Source: Druceiella hillmani (lineage: Eukaryota > Arthropoda > Insecta > Lepidoptera > Hepialidae). Taken from it: DNA of 64,000 nt. The notes beneath the pieces were generated by a model. The model was not told where the DNA came from. It saw nothing but the letters and a program-made list of their open reading frames with translations, and made no database searches. A program made the translations under genes and the position numbers. Location: the NCBI GenBank assembly GCA_039881145.1, contig JAYKKI010000037.1, forward strand, positions 21,791,501 to 21,855,500, read 5' to 3'. Every line of letters starts with the position of its first letter. The stretch's first letter is position 1. Positions 27,970 to 40,929 of this stretch are shown here, piece after piece.

Positions 27970-30655
27970 CAATATGGGAACGTACATTGATAGCATTATT
28001 TTTCGCCATCATGAATGCTTTAATCATGATTCTTGAATCGAAAAAAAAAATATTTAAAAATGAAAAGGGGTAGTTTGTGAAATTTTTATTTAACCTAAAT
28101 AAATTCATATTACTATTAACATTGTTAGTCCTTCGAAATAAGCATATTTCAGAATAAAATATTACAATATTTGTCCGAAAAAATATTGTCCGATACAATA
28201 AAAATATTTGTACGATATTTGTCCGAAAAAATAAAACCATGTATATTTATATTTTCACTACCTGTATAGGCACATATTTTAATTTTTCGGAATACAAAAT
28301 TTTACTTTAAGAGACTTTCGAATAAATTGCTTTTAAACGTATTTTTTTGTACGTCTGGTTTCAAGACTTGCTTGTTTGTGCAGATATATTTCTCTATCAA
28401 TTATAAAATCTTAAAAAAACAAGATTAAAGAAAGATTGCGGGGAGAAGTAGTATACGTAACTTGAATGTTTCATTCCATAAAATGTAATGTCTTCAGAAA
28501 GAAGAAAGGAATCATTAAATTCAGATTTAAAGAAGTTTTTATTCGTTTCGTCTTTTAAATCATTACCGTGTCGATTAAAATTAAAGTTTTTTTTATGGAA
28601 AATGGCCGAAAATACCGTTAGCCGAGAAAAATATCTTGCCATGGTTTTAACGTATTAATAAGTAAAATTGTTTACTTACCCATGATTTTTCAATAAATTG
28701 GTTTCTAAAAGAGTGGCTATAAAAGCGAAAGCCTTCTACAGTCATACTTAAAAATAAATGACTTGCACCTTTTATGATTAATAGTAGAGAACTGAATACG
28801 ATTATGATTTTATCACAGGCAACTATACTGCTCCGTTAATCAGAAAATATATGAGGTTGACCGAAGTCATTATGTACATTTTTTTATAACTTAGAACAGA
28901 ACTTTTATGACAACTTTTAATTGTCCATCTGTTCAATGATATTAATTTAAATGAATCTAACATTATATTGTTGTAAGGATAAAAATATAATTATTTATAA
29001 AAATATTATTAATAGATAAAAATATTATTATTTAAAATTGTTACAACTAATAACCCGTATGAAGGTCTGTTGTATTTTATGAAAATGAACGTATATTAAC
29101 ATTTTTCTAAATAATTAATTGAGGTATTTTAATAATAATATATGGCTATAAAAATCAAGCCGGAGATTGTGACTTAATATTATGTGATTTGGATAATATT
29201 TGATAACCGAAAGACTTCTAACCAGTCAGTTATAGTTATAATATTTGAAGCTGTGATAGCTTCAAAAATTATCCAGTTTTCAATATGTGCGATTAAAATT
29301 GTGCAGTTATATTCTTTATATTAAGATGTGTTTTAATACATAATAAATAAAATATTAATTTTTTGGATAATGAAGACAAAGGAAATAAAGCTAAACCCTT
29401 TTGGTTTTCTCATAACTTTTACGAGAGTCATGGAAAGAGTAATAATCCCTTACTCACATAATCGAAGCGAATTATTTGCTTTTTCGTTCCATTGTGTGAA
29501 ATACTATTGAATAGGTGTTTTGAAATAAATTTTATATTCCATTTACAATTTTTTTAATTTTTAAGTTTTGTTTCCAAAATATTAAGCTTCAAAATGAGGA
29601 GCAATATGGTCGCGGCCTTCATATTTTTCACCCATAGCTTTGAAAAATATGAACAAATTTTAATACTTGTATTGATTAGTATGGATGAGAACTTTAAAAT
29701 GAAATTATTTCACTTAACTTATTGCTACAATTTCTGAGTTTATAGACTAGTACGGATGTTGTACGTCTATAACATTAAAATTAAATTAGATTCACTTCTA
29801 CTTCTGATTCGTATATTTTTCTGAACAAAAAAAAATCTTTCTGTAAAAATCTAAGTAAGATTAACTAGAAAAAACACGTGTCCAGAAGAAATTTGTGTAC
29901 AAAATAATATATTATCCGCACTAAAATCTTTAAAATATATGCTTCTATTAATAGGACTTTGTACTGTAAAGCACGTGACTTTTAGTTAGAATGAAGGAAA
30001 AAATATAATTATTGAAATTGGTCACCGAATAGGATGATTAACGTAACGACGTAGAACGTAACGAGAAAAAAGTTAAGATTAGATAGGCGAAATATAAAAT
30101 AAGTTAAATAGAGACAGTTAACAAAAATATATCTATAACAGCAAAGTGTAGCTGTAAGTCAAATCTATTAATTTATTAATGATCTAAGATTAAAGAAATG
30201 AACACGTTAAGACTATTCTTTTACATAGTATGTTAAATGAATATGAAGCCAGGATATATGTATGCTGTAATACTTAACACGGAAAATTTCACCATATTTC
30301 AATACTGAAAATTATTATTTTGTTCCCGTCCTAAAGCAAGTTCTTCCACATTCGCCTGAGACAGTCTTTTCTAACTTACTTTTTTTTGTTAAATTTTACT
30401 GCTTGTGTGCTAAAAAGCATATACCTATGAAATGATACGTATAAAACTAAACTCTATGACAGATAAATAACAAAACATAGCACAAATTATGTTTTCCTTA
30501 TTAAAAACTATTAAATAAAAATTCAGTGCAACAAAATCGACAATATAATTCGACGACGAGGAACTACACAAATTTCTCACAGTTCATCGTTAATTCGCAT
30601 AATAATTAATCTCACCAGATTTATCTATAACTGCATAATTGTGTAAACCTAGAGG

Positions 30656-30657
<2 letters not shown>
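27969..30657. other. Intergenic; no gene seen
   Basis: At 28140-28230 the motif atatttgtccgaaaaaata occurs twice in slightly different form. Otherwise no structure or coding potential is recognised. Confidence 0.5.
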
Positions 30658-30698
<41 letters not shown>

Positions 30699-30709
30699 TA
30701 TATATATAA
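30658..30709. repeat. (TA)n microsatellite
   Basis: TA repeat with one g interruption near 30697. Confidence 0.97.
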
Positions 30710-31206
30710 AACTCGTTCATCTAATAATTATAAATAATAATTGCGACATGTAAAAGAACACATTTGAAAATAAAAACCATTTTAATGTTAAAATGGATCA
30801 TCGTTTAACATAAAAGGAGACAGACATTTTAATTGACATATTTTCGTCAATTTCTCCTTAATATAAATACATTTGACACCACAGAGATATAAAATATTTA
30901 AAATTTCACCTTCCCTTTAACAAGGAACATTAAATTTTTAAAGAACTAAAATCCCCGAAATATTTTCTCACAAATTGGGTGCACGCAAACATTCGGGATA
31001 TTCTCTTTGCACAGTTGAAACAACATATGCCGTAATACACTATTTGTCAGAAAAGCAAAAAGTTTTGGTTCTGCTGAATGATACTCTACGTTCCTTTTTT
31101 ATTAAGTATATTGTCACTTGCTTGGCGTGAAATCATTGCAACTTTTGCAATAATAATTTACCAATTTAGTATTTAAAGTTAAGTTATAATTTTTATATTT
31201 TACAAT
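30710..31206. other. Intergenic; no gene seen
   Basis: No open frame of note and no recognised repeat. Confidence 0.45.
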
Positions 31207-31600
31207 CTCACTCTTAAGCATTTATTACCTTATCAAACGAATGCAAATGATTAATTGCAAAACCAAGTTATCGACATAATTATCAACGATGTGGCCAAAA
31301 GTATGTATTACTTACGGAGCGGAAAGTAATACAAACTTTTGGCCACAAATTTCATTTCCTCGTCCATCTCACTATTAAGCATTTATTACCTTACCAAACG
31401 AATGACAAATGATTAATTGCAAAACCAAGTTATCGACATAATTATCAACGATATGGCCAAAAGTATGTATTACTTACGGAGCGGAAAGTAATATAAACTT
31501 TTGGCCACAAATTTCATTTCCTCGTCTAAAATTTGGATATTACTTACGGAGCGGAAAGTAATACAAACTTTTGGCCATAAATTTCTAAAATCTGGATGTA
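31207..31600. repeat. Tandem repeat, about 161-bp unit, each with a 54-bp hairpin
   Basis: Unit 1 (31207-31367) and unit 2 (from 31368 to about 31529) are almost identical, sharing aagcatttattacctta, gattaattgcaaaaccaagt, tatggccaaaagtatg and the hairpin. A third, partial unit follows at about 31530-31577 and a more worn trace after it. Hairpin 1 (31292-31345) has 22-bp arms with one mismatch (tggccaaaagtatgtattac... against its complement) around the loop acggagcgga. Hairpin 2 (31454-31507) has two changes. Hairpin 3 keeps the right arm but only the inner left arm. Nothing suggests coding. Confidence 0.85.
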
Positions 31601-34600
31601 TTCTTATTATTGTATGTATAAGTTATTATATTATTGATATCACGCACAAGGAAATATAATGTTTAAAAATTCAATGTTTAAAAATTCATTTATAGATATT
31701 GGGTCAATGAAAATATTAGATTAAGTATCTTGTCACATTTCAGAGAAACATAAAAAATATATTTATCAATTTTAAATTTTTTTTATCCAGTTTAAATTCT
31801 TCCTTGCGAAACTATCGTAGCCAATGAAAGAATAATGTCTCGTGACAATTTTGAATGAATTCTAAATAGACAAACAATGCTGACGTCCTTTCCCTTAAAT
31901 TGTATATTTTGAAGCGCAGAATTTTAAATTACAACTATTCAAATTAAAAATGGAAGTGATAATTACCTGTTTATGTTTCACCTTTAACTATAAAGTTTTC
32001 AAGTTACGTTATTTCGCACTTGTATCGGCGATATACGTTACTTCTATACGTGCCTTCATCACTCATAAATAAATGGATTGTTACTTAATAACAACCTAAA
32101 TACATATTTACCTGAATTGTATTAATAAAGAAAACTTCGCGATTTTTCTTTGTGCCATAACAAATAAATACTTTTTACAAAGAAATATACTAAAAAAGGC
32201 TTATGGATTGATAAAAAGGGCCTAATTAATTTTTTTTATTTTTGCTTTCCTCTTATGTATTCCTTTTTATTCAAATTTGGTTAGGCCTGTAAGACAAACA
32301 AGAATATTTATGACACCTTATTGCGCATATTATTTTTAAATCAACGATGTATTTTTGGTAATTTTTAAGTAGTAATGTCATATATTACAGGTCATTTATT
32401 AAATTTTAAACTCAAATGAGAATAAAGCTTAAGTCTTTCAGAAACTTAATAAAGCTTAAGTCTTACAAGAATCATGGAACTTGCAAATTGAGAACAAATA
32501 GTAATTTCCTTCGACTGCGTGCCAACACTAATAATTATAAATAGAGTTTAGAAAGAGATAAAAAAATTTTAAGCGTACATTTAATAGTCTCAAAATTTGG
32601 TTTATGTTCAGTTTTTTGATTGACATAACAGAAGAGCAGTCGGTTATTATAATTTTTTTTTTAAATTGAGCCTTTTAAAAAATATAACTGTCGATGCGTT
32701 TATTGCGTTTATTATATGGTCATAAGTCTAAAACGAAACAATTATCAATGGAGCGATATCAGTAGAAAGAAGTCACGCTACGTAGGCGATTTATTTCATT
32801 AAGAAAATTAAGATTGTGATTTAACAACTTTCCTCCATCGAGAGAACGGATGGTTGAAACTGAAAGTGATCTGATTCTGTGAAGATCAGTTAAGCCTGGC
32901 TCCTTCCGAAAATATGACTGATGAGATCGATGGCGGCGCGAATACGAAATTTATTTGAACTCACCAATACTGCTTACTTAGCTCCTTTTATTTATGTAGC
33001 TGGATATATGCATTTTACACATTTATTAATATTCTGATATACCTGTGATTTTTATTATCAATTTTTGAATTTATTCTGTAAAATAATTGTTGACTCGTCG
33101 AATTGCAAGCAAACATTTTATAATGTAACCTGCGGTTATCTGAATTTTTCTATTTTCGCATTATATTATATATTATTCTATTTTTTAACCTTACTTTTTA
33201 TTACAAATCTTGTCTCATTGGATTTCTATGTATTGGTTTTAGCACTAGATTGCGCAGTTCATCGTCCTCTTTAAATTAGCTTAAGGTGGGAAATAATAGT
33301 CCTAGAATTTATTTTACTTGGAAATCCTAACTATTTCTATTTAATCTCACGCACTGCAATTTGTTTATGTTATCAATCAGCACATATTAAAATATCATCA
33401 TTAAATTACTTACCATAGCTTATTAAATATAATATCACGCATGATCCATCGTAATTTTTTTTCTGATTAAATCGTACGAAAATCATACAATTACTCAATA
33501 TATTTTAACCATTTATATTTTACAAGTGGGAAACAATATTTTGCACTATTTTTCAGTCATGGGTATTATTGTGGATTTTCAAATTTATATCTATCAACAC
33601 ATTCAAAAACTTTCTCATTAATTTTTAAGTTGTTTAATTGTAATATGTTCATTTCGTATTTATTATCGTAATTTTGTCATTAATTAATTGACAATAATTG
33701 TATATAGGTTATATGTGAATATACTAAGCAACGTTACGTCTTACGAGTAAAAAACAAATAGTACAATTTAGCCAACCAGAAGCATTCTTGTAAGGTCACA
33801 AAAGTACCTTACTTATGAATATATCAAGGTTCGCATAAGTTTTATAAAAGACTGAAATGTTTTTTAATTATTTTTATCTATTCTAGATGATATATCAAAT
33901 CGAAATAAAATAGAAAACGACGTAAATAATAAGGAGGGTTCATTAGAGGTTTCGGGTTATTTGATTTATTATTTCAAAAAGTAACGAAAAATGTGGCATA
34001 CTCTATGCCTAAAAATAGCAGGCGAAGATTCAAGAGATGAGATTTGGTGTGCGGATACATCAATGGGCACGTTGGAAGCATTCACTAATCTATATATCTC
34101 GATGCATATCTCGACATCTCATGCGGCGAATCCAACCCTTAATCATTTTCGGTTAAATTCTCCACTTATTTTAACCTGATCGAATACCGAATATATAATC
34201 ACTAGAACGACGCAGGGAAGTTCCAATCAAGCACTAAATAAAACCTCGTAAATATAATTAAATTTACACACATTTTGAAGGAAGTCTCCTATATCCCCAA
34301 GCAAACTGTATATTAGAAACCTTAATAGAAAAGTAAGAGAGGGTGTTCTTAGAAGAAAAAGATTTCGCGGCTACCGGAAATAAATTCGTAATAAATTATG
34401 CCAGCAAAAGTAAAATAAATAAGAAAGAAAATAGCTTGAAATGTGGTAAGATCATGTGACCTATGTTGATAAATGGCAAACGATGTACACAATTTTTGCT
34501 TCAACAAGGGGACTTAGGAGGTAAAGGATATATTTTATCTTTACTATGAATTTAATTATTTGAATCAGTAATAACTTAAATTTTTTCTTCCAATTACAAA

Positions 34601-34920
34601 ATACGTGAAATTAATTCTTTCAAAAAATCATTGATGTATTAATGTAATAACATGGAAATGCCTAGTTATTCGACGCCATTCAATTCAAGGTGGAATGTTT
34701 ACAAACAATCCAATTTAAAAGTTATAATACTCGATCAGCTGACGGCTATTTATAAAATTCATTGCATTATGCCCGGAGTATTATTAAAGTATATACATAT
34801 CAAAATATTAACTTCAAAAAGTTTCACTATGAAAAATGTTTTGAACACAAGTATTACACCATTATTTTATTGACACGAATTCTAAAACAATTTACTGTAG
34901 CGAATTTTATATTTTTTCAG
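31601..34920. other. Intergenic; no gene seen
   Basis: A GC-richer 62-codon frame (33991-34179) is the only candidate for coding and has no domain that I recognise. Other frames are chance. Confidence 0.5.
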
Positions 34921-35000
34921 TCTCGTGGTACTATTCACCGCATTCCACGCATCATAAATATTGTCTTCGGGGCCGGAATTTTCATCGGCACTAGAATGTA
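34921..35000. other. Small GC-rich block with splice-like borders, possible exon
   Basis: On the plus strand a pyrimidine-rich tract ending ttttttcag precedes the block, and gtaatt follows it, as for an internal exon of about 80 bp. That frame reads SRGTIHRIPRI then INIVFGAGIFIGT. On the minus strand an acceptor-like ttacattctag leads into a more ordinary protein-like reading, DENSGPEDNIYDAWNAVNST. The composition differs sharply from the flanks. I cannot name a family or choose the strand, and it may be neither. Confidence 0.25.
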
Positions 35001-37079
35001 ATTTAATATTAAAATTTTTCTTCATAATCTTATTATTTTGAATTTCTCATTCCTTTTTTTTCACTAATATATATAATCTAGGAATATGAATACCTTTGCT
35101 TGGACAGTTTATTTGCTTGAATAACTTAAACCGAACGCTAGTAAGCAGTTGTACAACTGGTTATATATCAGTCAGGTACTTTGAGGCGGGTCTTTTTGTG
35201 AGCATCCTCATTAGATCTTTATGTTAAAGGCCCGGTTGGTGGCAGTTCTTTTTGAACCCGTTCAGACGTAGGATTCTCAAGTAACATTGAAATCTCTTCA
35301 ATAACTTTGTAATTTTTAAGATTACCAGATATGTAAGCATGATCTGGAAAGACTAATCCGGAATCTAAATTAAGCGCTATTTATGAATTTGTTATTCGAT
35401 CATTTGTCATTTTATTATGTTTTTTCGTTGAATATTAAAAACCTCCAATTTCAGTCGATAACATTACAGACAGATTATTATTTCCAACGAAAAAACAATA
35501 AATTTTAAAAATATTAACATTGCAACATCAGATATCAACGTACTAAAAAAATGTATTGAGCGACGTACACGTTCGAGTAGCAATCTCTCACCAATCTTAG
35601 CTCACGACATATAGAGCAGACAGTAAAATTTTTCGGGTGGTCGTTTCATCGAACAGGCCATATAATATTGAATTATCCTACACTAATACCCGGAAACTTA
35701 GCCTTGATTGTATTTATATATATTATAGTGCATTCGCAGTAATTCCCTATGACGCATTTTAATAGTTGTACAAAAAGAAAACGCATTATGAGCGGCATAG
35801 TGTACTAAGCGGAAAATAATATAAAAATTGAAATATTAGTCCGAAAAGACAACATATATCTACGTTTATGTTTCGTAAAAGTAGTTTTAAAAATAATGTG
35901 TTTATGTCAATGGGTGCGGAAAATGTAATGTTGACCTTATGTCAAAATTTTCGACAAATAATTAAATATTAATTTTATACTGACATACCTATATTAATTT
36001 TTATATTACTCAAATAATTTGAAAAAAAATTGAATATATATTAGAAAGAGAAGAAATGTAATACCCATTTTTATGGCCAATACACCTTGAAACTTAGTCA
36101 GTAATATTGTTTTGACACCGTACTTTCGTTCGACTTTCATAAAACCATCAGTTTATTAGATAAAAAATGCCGATTCGTGCTTATGAATTTTGCCGGACAA
36201 TAAACTTTATTCTCCGTTTGGATTGAAGTGACCATAAATAAATTTACGTAGGACTAAAAATCTCAATTACTCCGAGCGCATAGCTAGTATAATTATTTGC
36301 GACAATCATTATTTATATGTTTACAAGGGACACACTTCTTGTCCAAAGGTATTTAGATTCAGATCAATTATATGTTTTTGTTTACTGTACGCCCACGTAT
36401 GGCAACTTATTTATACAACGTATATTTAATGCTTGCTTGCAACACTTATCAACATCTCATTTTCCAATATTGTTCTCTAAATTTTTGGTGTTTCATAAAA
36501 ATATTTTGTATTATATTAAGTTTATTATATTATTGTGTTGTATAATGATAAATTTGTTGTGTTAAATGTGGAATATTTTCAAGTACGAATGTAATTAAAA
36601 TGGCGTATGTTCTTCTAAGGACCGTACCTATACAACTGTTCAATAATACATATCACTATAAAATACTAAGATTGCCATCATTTTACTGTGAGATAAACAG
36701 AATCCAAACAATCTGGACTCAAAAAAAATGATATGTGGCGAAAGAAAACACTATTTTTAAATTAAGCGATGTCAAAAGATTTCTACTTGGAGCAATGTCA
36801 TTTAATAAGCCCGCGGCATGGCTGAACGAACATTGTTCTTATATATGTGATGTATTTACTGTTGATATACAATGTAGTAGATAGATTTATGATGAATAAA
36901 TTCTGCTAATATGTTCTGTAATAGATATGATATGTTCTGTAATACTATTTCTCAGCGTTATCGGCAAAAGGCGGCTCTAGCATTAACCACAACTATCTTT
37001 GGATATCGGTAAGAAGCCCAGATGCATTGTGATGTAATTGTATATGTATTCAGTGTATTTTATCTGTGAAATGTTAGAG
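35001..37079. other. Intergenic; no gene seen
   Basis: A GC-richer patch at about 35170-35290 (aaaggcccggttggtggcag) has no long open frame. At 35800-35830 the sequence tactaagcggaaaataatat loosely recalls the hairpin loop region of the 31.3-kb tandem repeat. Confidence 0.45.
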
Positions 37080-37260
37080 AAGTTGGGTGTGGAGCGATGT
37101 GGAGGAATAGGTGCTTAGGTGCTTAGGTAAGCAATCTAAACGCAGATACACACATGAAAGGAGATGGTCGTTGTTTGTCGTCTTCACACGTAAAATTTTT
37201 CGCTATTATGTGAATTTGCATAAGATCACTTTGATTTCGCATCTTGTTTAAGGATCGAAT
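37080..37260. repeat. Dispersed repeat family, copy B
   Basis: Contains gttgggtgtggagcgatgtg, aataggtgcttaggtgcttagg (a small internal duplication), agcaatctaaacgcagatac, acacatga and gtcgtctt, then cacgtaaaatttttcgct, in the same order as copies A (20930) and C (49680). Confidence 0.6.
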
Positions 37261-37718
37261 TGGTTGTCATTACTTGCAATTTAATTACTTTGGTAAATTT
37301 AATATTAGGCTGCGCAAATTTTATTATTATGTGCTTTATTTTATACACATAATAAAACTGTAAAATTAACCTACCTGTATAATAAAGGCATTCAGGAAAA
37401 AAATATTTATTCGAAGGTTCATCATAAAGTTAAACACAAAAACATTGTTTTCAAAATTTCTGTCCTTTTTTTGCTGTCTGTGAATCTGCTAGTCTAGAAA
37501 TCCGTCCGGTTCTCCTTGCGTCATGCAAGAACAGCGAAAGGGATTTCGATTAATTTTTAACTGTAGATTTTGTTGGCTCAGGGGTAATATATTTTATGGC
37601 AATTGACAAACTATAAAGGAAATATAGTAATTTGATAGTTTAATACAAATGTTACTAAATAAATGGCGTTACTTGAATTAAACTTACAGTTAACTTAATA
37701 ATATTTTCTAAATGCCCA
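37261..37718. other. Intergenic; no gene seen
   Basis: The motif aattaacctacctgtataat near 37363 recurs in similar form at about 16088 and 20588 (aaattgacctgcctgtata), perhaps from the same worn repeat. Nothing else is recognised. Confidence 0.4.
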
Positions 37719-37744
37719 CGCGAATGAAGTCGTGGCCACAGCTA
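37719..37744 (-). repeat. Fragment of the 'tagctgtggccacgact' dispersed repeat
   Basis: Read on the minus strand: tagctgtggccacgacttca, then ttcgcgt. This is the 5' signature of a repeat class common in insect genomes, also seen on the plus strand at 50835 and 52988. Confidence 0.6.
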
Positions 37745-40054
37745 ATTTACAATAAGTAGCACAGAAGGTAAGCAGCAGAGTTCAACTGTCACGAGGTGCT
37801 AAAGGTTAATCTATATGTCAACGTTACATACTTTTAAAACTTAAAATTATTGTCATATATATCACTTCAGCTTTTCACTAAATCTTAGTATATATTTTGA
37901 TTATATTAGTATGATGATTTCAAAAATGTAATAATTTAAATTTATGTGACTTGGTAAACTAATTGTCTTTCCCGAGATATGAGTAACAAAATTAATTTCT
38001 CTTGAACCTGAATATTAAATCAAGTTTTTAAATTATTTTAAATCAATATTAGGATACGAATTTTCTTTGCACTGATTTCTATGATTTTTCTTAAATATAT
38101 TTTCCGCGAAATATAATAATTAATAAACATATATATACATGTTCCTAGACAAAAAAGAAAATTTAATTCTGCTTTTTATTTTTAAGGGACGCTAAAAATA
38201 ATAAAATTTTGTTACTGTATTAGCTATTTTCGATAATTTACCTTTTATTTACTTTAAATAAAACGATTCAGTCCAAAAAAATATGATTCAGTCTGAAAAA
38301 AGTGGATGGGCTTATTTCCATGGATACTTTCATACACTTTTTTTAAATAACTTTTCTCTCTTGTAACCTATATTTAAAATTCTGTTGAAATGATGTCAAT
38401 ATTATTGAATATTTAAGTATTTTGGCAATTTTGTATTAATTCCATTACACATTAATTGGGTTACCTACGAAATATACAAAATCCATACACATGTTTACAT
38501 ATCAACGGTATTCATGCACGTTTCCCTACGTTTATAGTCAAGTTTTAACAATATGTTGCACACCAACCTTTAATAAATTTATAATATTTCTAATACTAAT
38601 TATAACCCTGAAAAACTGTATTTTTAAAAGAATAAAAACAATTTTGATCTGACTTATGTAATAAATACAATCGTTAATATTTTATGATCTAAATGACTGA
38701 ATGAACAAGGGAAACCCAATTTTCTTACCAGCTGCAATTATACCAAAAATATGTCAAATATTGTAATATCGATCACGTTTCTTCCTTGAAAAAGTGTCTT
38801 ACAAATTTTTTTTAAAAATAGAAAATTCATCAAAACCTTCATAAGGCTCATTAAATTATAAAAAGTAATAGCAAAGTAATGAATAATAGTTTTAATTTCC
38901 CATTCAAAGATGAAAATTTAAGTGTGCATCATATATTTAAAAATAGAGTGTATTTTTACCCCTGTCATAAAAATAAAATACACCATATACGTGTAATTAC
39001 GAGATATGAAAGAAATACACCGTATATTGTTATTGCTTATGATATACGATATCTTAACTTCTTTAACACGTAGCCGATAATATTTTGTTGTACACCAACA
39101 CCACATTCTGTTAATTAACCTCCCATCGGAGTTATTCATAACATTATTGTTTCACGTTTGCTGAGTTATTAATCCCCAGAGTTCTCTTTCGACATCTCAA
39201 GGAAAAATATAGTTGTATTTAGGTCTCACGTTTCAGATCGTAAGCGCAAACATTGTTTATTCAGTATTCATTAGGCAAATCGCGTTTTTCGTCAGATGAA
39301 AATATACTTGTTCACATCGTTATCTCAGGTTTTAGTGTCTCAGTGTATTGTGTCTCAGTGTATTAGTCTCAGTTATATCCTTGGTGTTATTACAAAATAA
39401 ATAAAAAATTACATAACTTTTAATGATAAACATTTTAAAATATTTTATCTTCACATAACTGTTGGAAAACACGAGTAGTCATTTTGATTCGGTTGACTAA
39501 AAGTTTAAATATTGAAGTGCGTGAAAATACATAAGTTCAAATAAGTCTATTTGATGCAAAAATCAATTATTTTGACATCAAATAGACATATTTTCCCTTA
39601 TATATACTGATATTTGGCCAACCACAATTTCACCTAACAATAGTATGATGATCGTGTGCCATATTGCTACGAACATTGCCTTAAATATTCAGTATTTTGA
39701 GACATTAGTTTGACTACAAAATATAACACGATGAGAGTTATGTACATTTATTTAGCAAGGGTAAAAACAAGCGCTAAGTTAATTGACAAAATAAAATTCT
39801 GTTTAAAATGGTTCCATGTTAATAATTATTAATAAAACTGCTTCTTTTTAAACGATTTTAATGAAATTGTATCCAAACTGAAATTTTAATTACTGTGAGA
39901 TAAAAATGAATTTTACGTATTATGGACTTAATAAATATATATTCCATAAATTTTTATACTCATTACGGTTTTTGAGTAAATTGTCTAGTCATCTCTAATA
40001 GTAGAAAATAAATAACGATAATCTAGTTAGCGTCCTAATTAATAATATTGTATA
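37745..40054. other. Intergenic; no gene seen
   Basis: Includes the hairpin at 39545-39587 and a small tandem tgtctcagtgtatt pair near 39336-39365. Frames on both strands at about 38.9-39.1 kb are short and without domains. Confidence 0.5.
39545..39587. repeat. Inverted repeat, 12-bp arms
   Basis: gtctatttgatg at 39545-39556 pairs exactly with catcaaatagac at 39576-39587. Confidence 0.65.
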
Positions 40055-40089
40055 ATATATATACATACATATATATATATATATATATT
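40055..40089. repeat. Short (TA)n microsatellite
   Basis: TA-rich tract with two C interruptions. Confidence 0.9.
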
Positions 40090-40689
40090 ACAGAGTATGC
40101 GACGCCACAAGTTAGAATTTGGAACACATATTCGAGGCATCAACTTTCAATCATTGAATACGTAAAATAATTTCACAAGAAAAATAAGACATTTCAAACA
40201 ACTAAGCTTCTTATACAATAGGTTGCGAAGCTAAATTATATAATGACTTTTGTAACTCAGAGAAATACAGGAAACCAGAGTAATCAGGGCGATCAGCATT
40301 ACCGAGGTATGAAGAGTGCAAGCCGATTCACGGTGATACTAATTAACAATTTTAGGTCAATCAGTACGATATTTTAATGTTTTTATATTTTCCAGTGAAT
40401 ATTTCACAAGTGTAAGAGGGACAAATTGCATTTGCTCTTTGTTTTACTAAAGCAATTTAACGAAAATAATTTTCCTTCCTGGCATTTACTACATGCCGAT
40501 ATCGTAATTTCTTTAAGATTTTTCATATGTATATTTAAAAAATTTGGGTGTTATTGATATTTTTGCTAAGGAGCACTTATATTTCCGGTAATTACTAAAT
40601 AAAGTAACTATGGATAAATTCGACATCGACGCAAAAAATGGCATTTTTTGCTATTAGCCGCAATTAATTGTGGCTCATAAAACTAATTT

Positions 40690-40929
40690 TATTTAGCGGA
40701 ATATAAAATTGTATGTTATAAATACGCCTTTTGTGAATTTATTTAGTTTTGTGAGCATATTAAAAATTAAGGTTTTAAATTTATATTATAAATTTGTTTA
40801 AATTGGTCGACGGACTTCAAAATTAAGTAACTTAATTGTTTATTGCGAATAAGTAGATACCCATTTTGAGTTAAATATTTTTTAATTTTTAGCACCTACC
40901 TCTTTGAAGACGGTTTTTTAAAGGATATT
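40690..40929 (-). mobile_element. Truncated second copy of the foldback MITE
   Basis: Read on the minus strand from 40929: aatatcctttaaaaaaccg, then tcttcaaagaggtaggtgct, tattcgcaataaacaa and attttgaagtccg, followed by central sequence with ttataatataaattt. This matches one arm and the centre of the element at 13729-14131. The opposite arm is missing, so the copy cannot fold back on itself. Confidence 0.75.

Noticed and set aside
33991..34179. 62-codon GC-richer frame as an exon
   Set aside because: No domain, no convincing splice sites, and the length is within chance.
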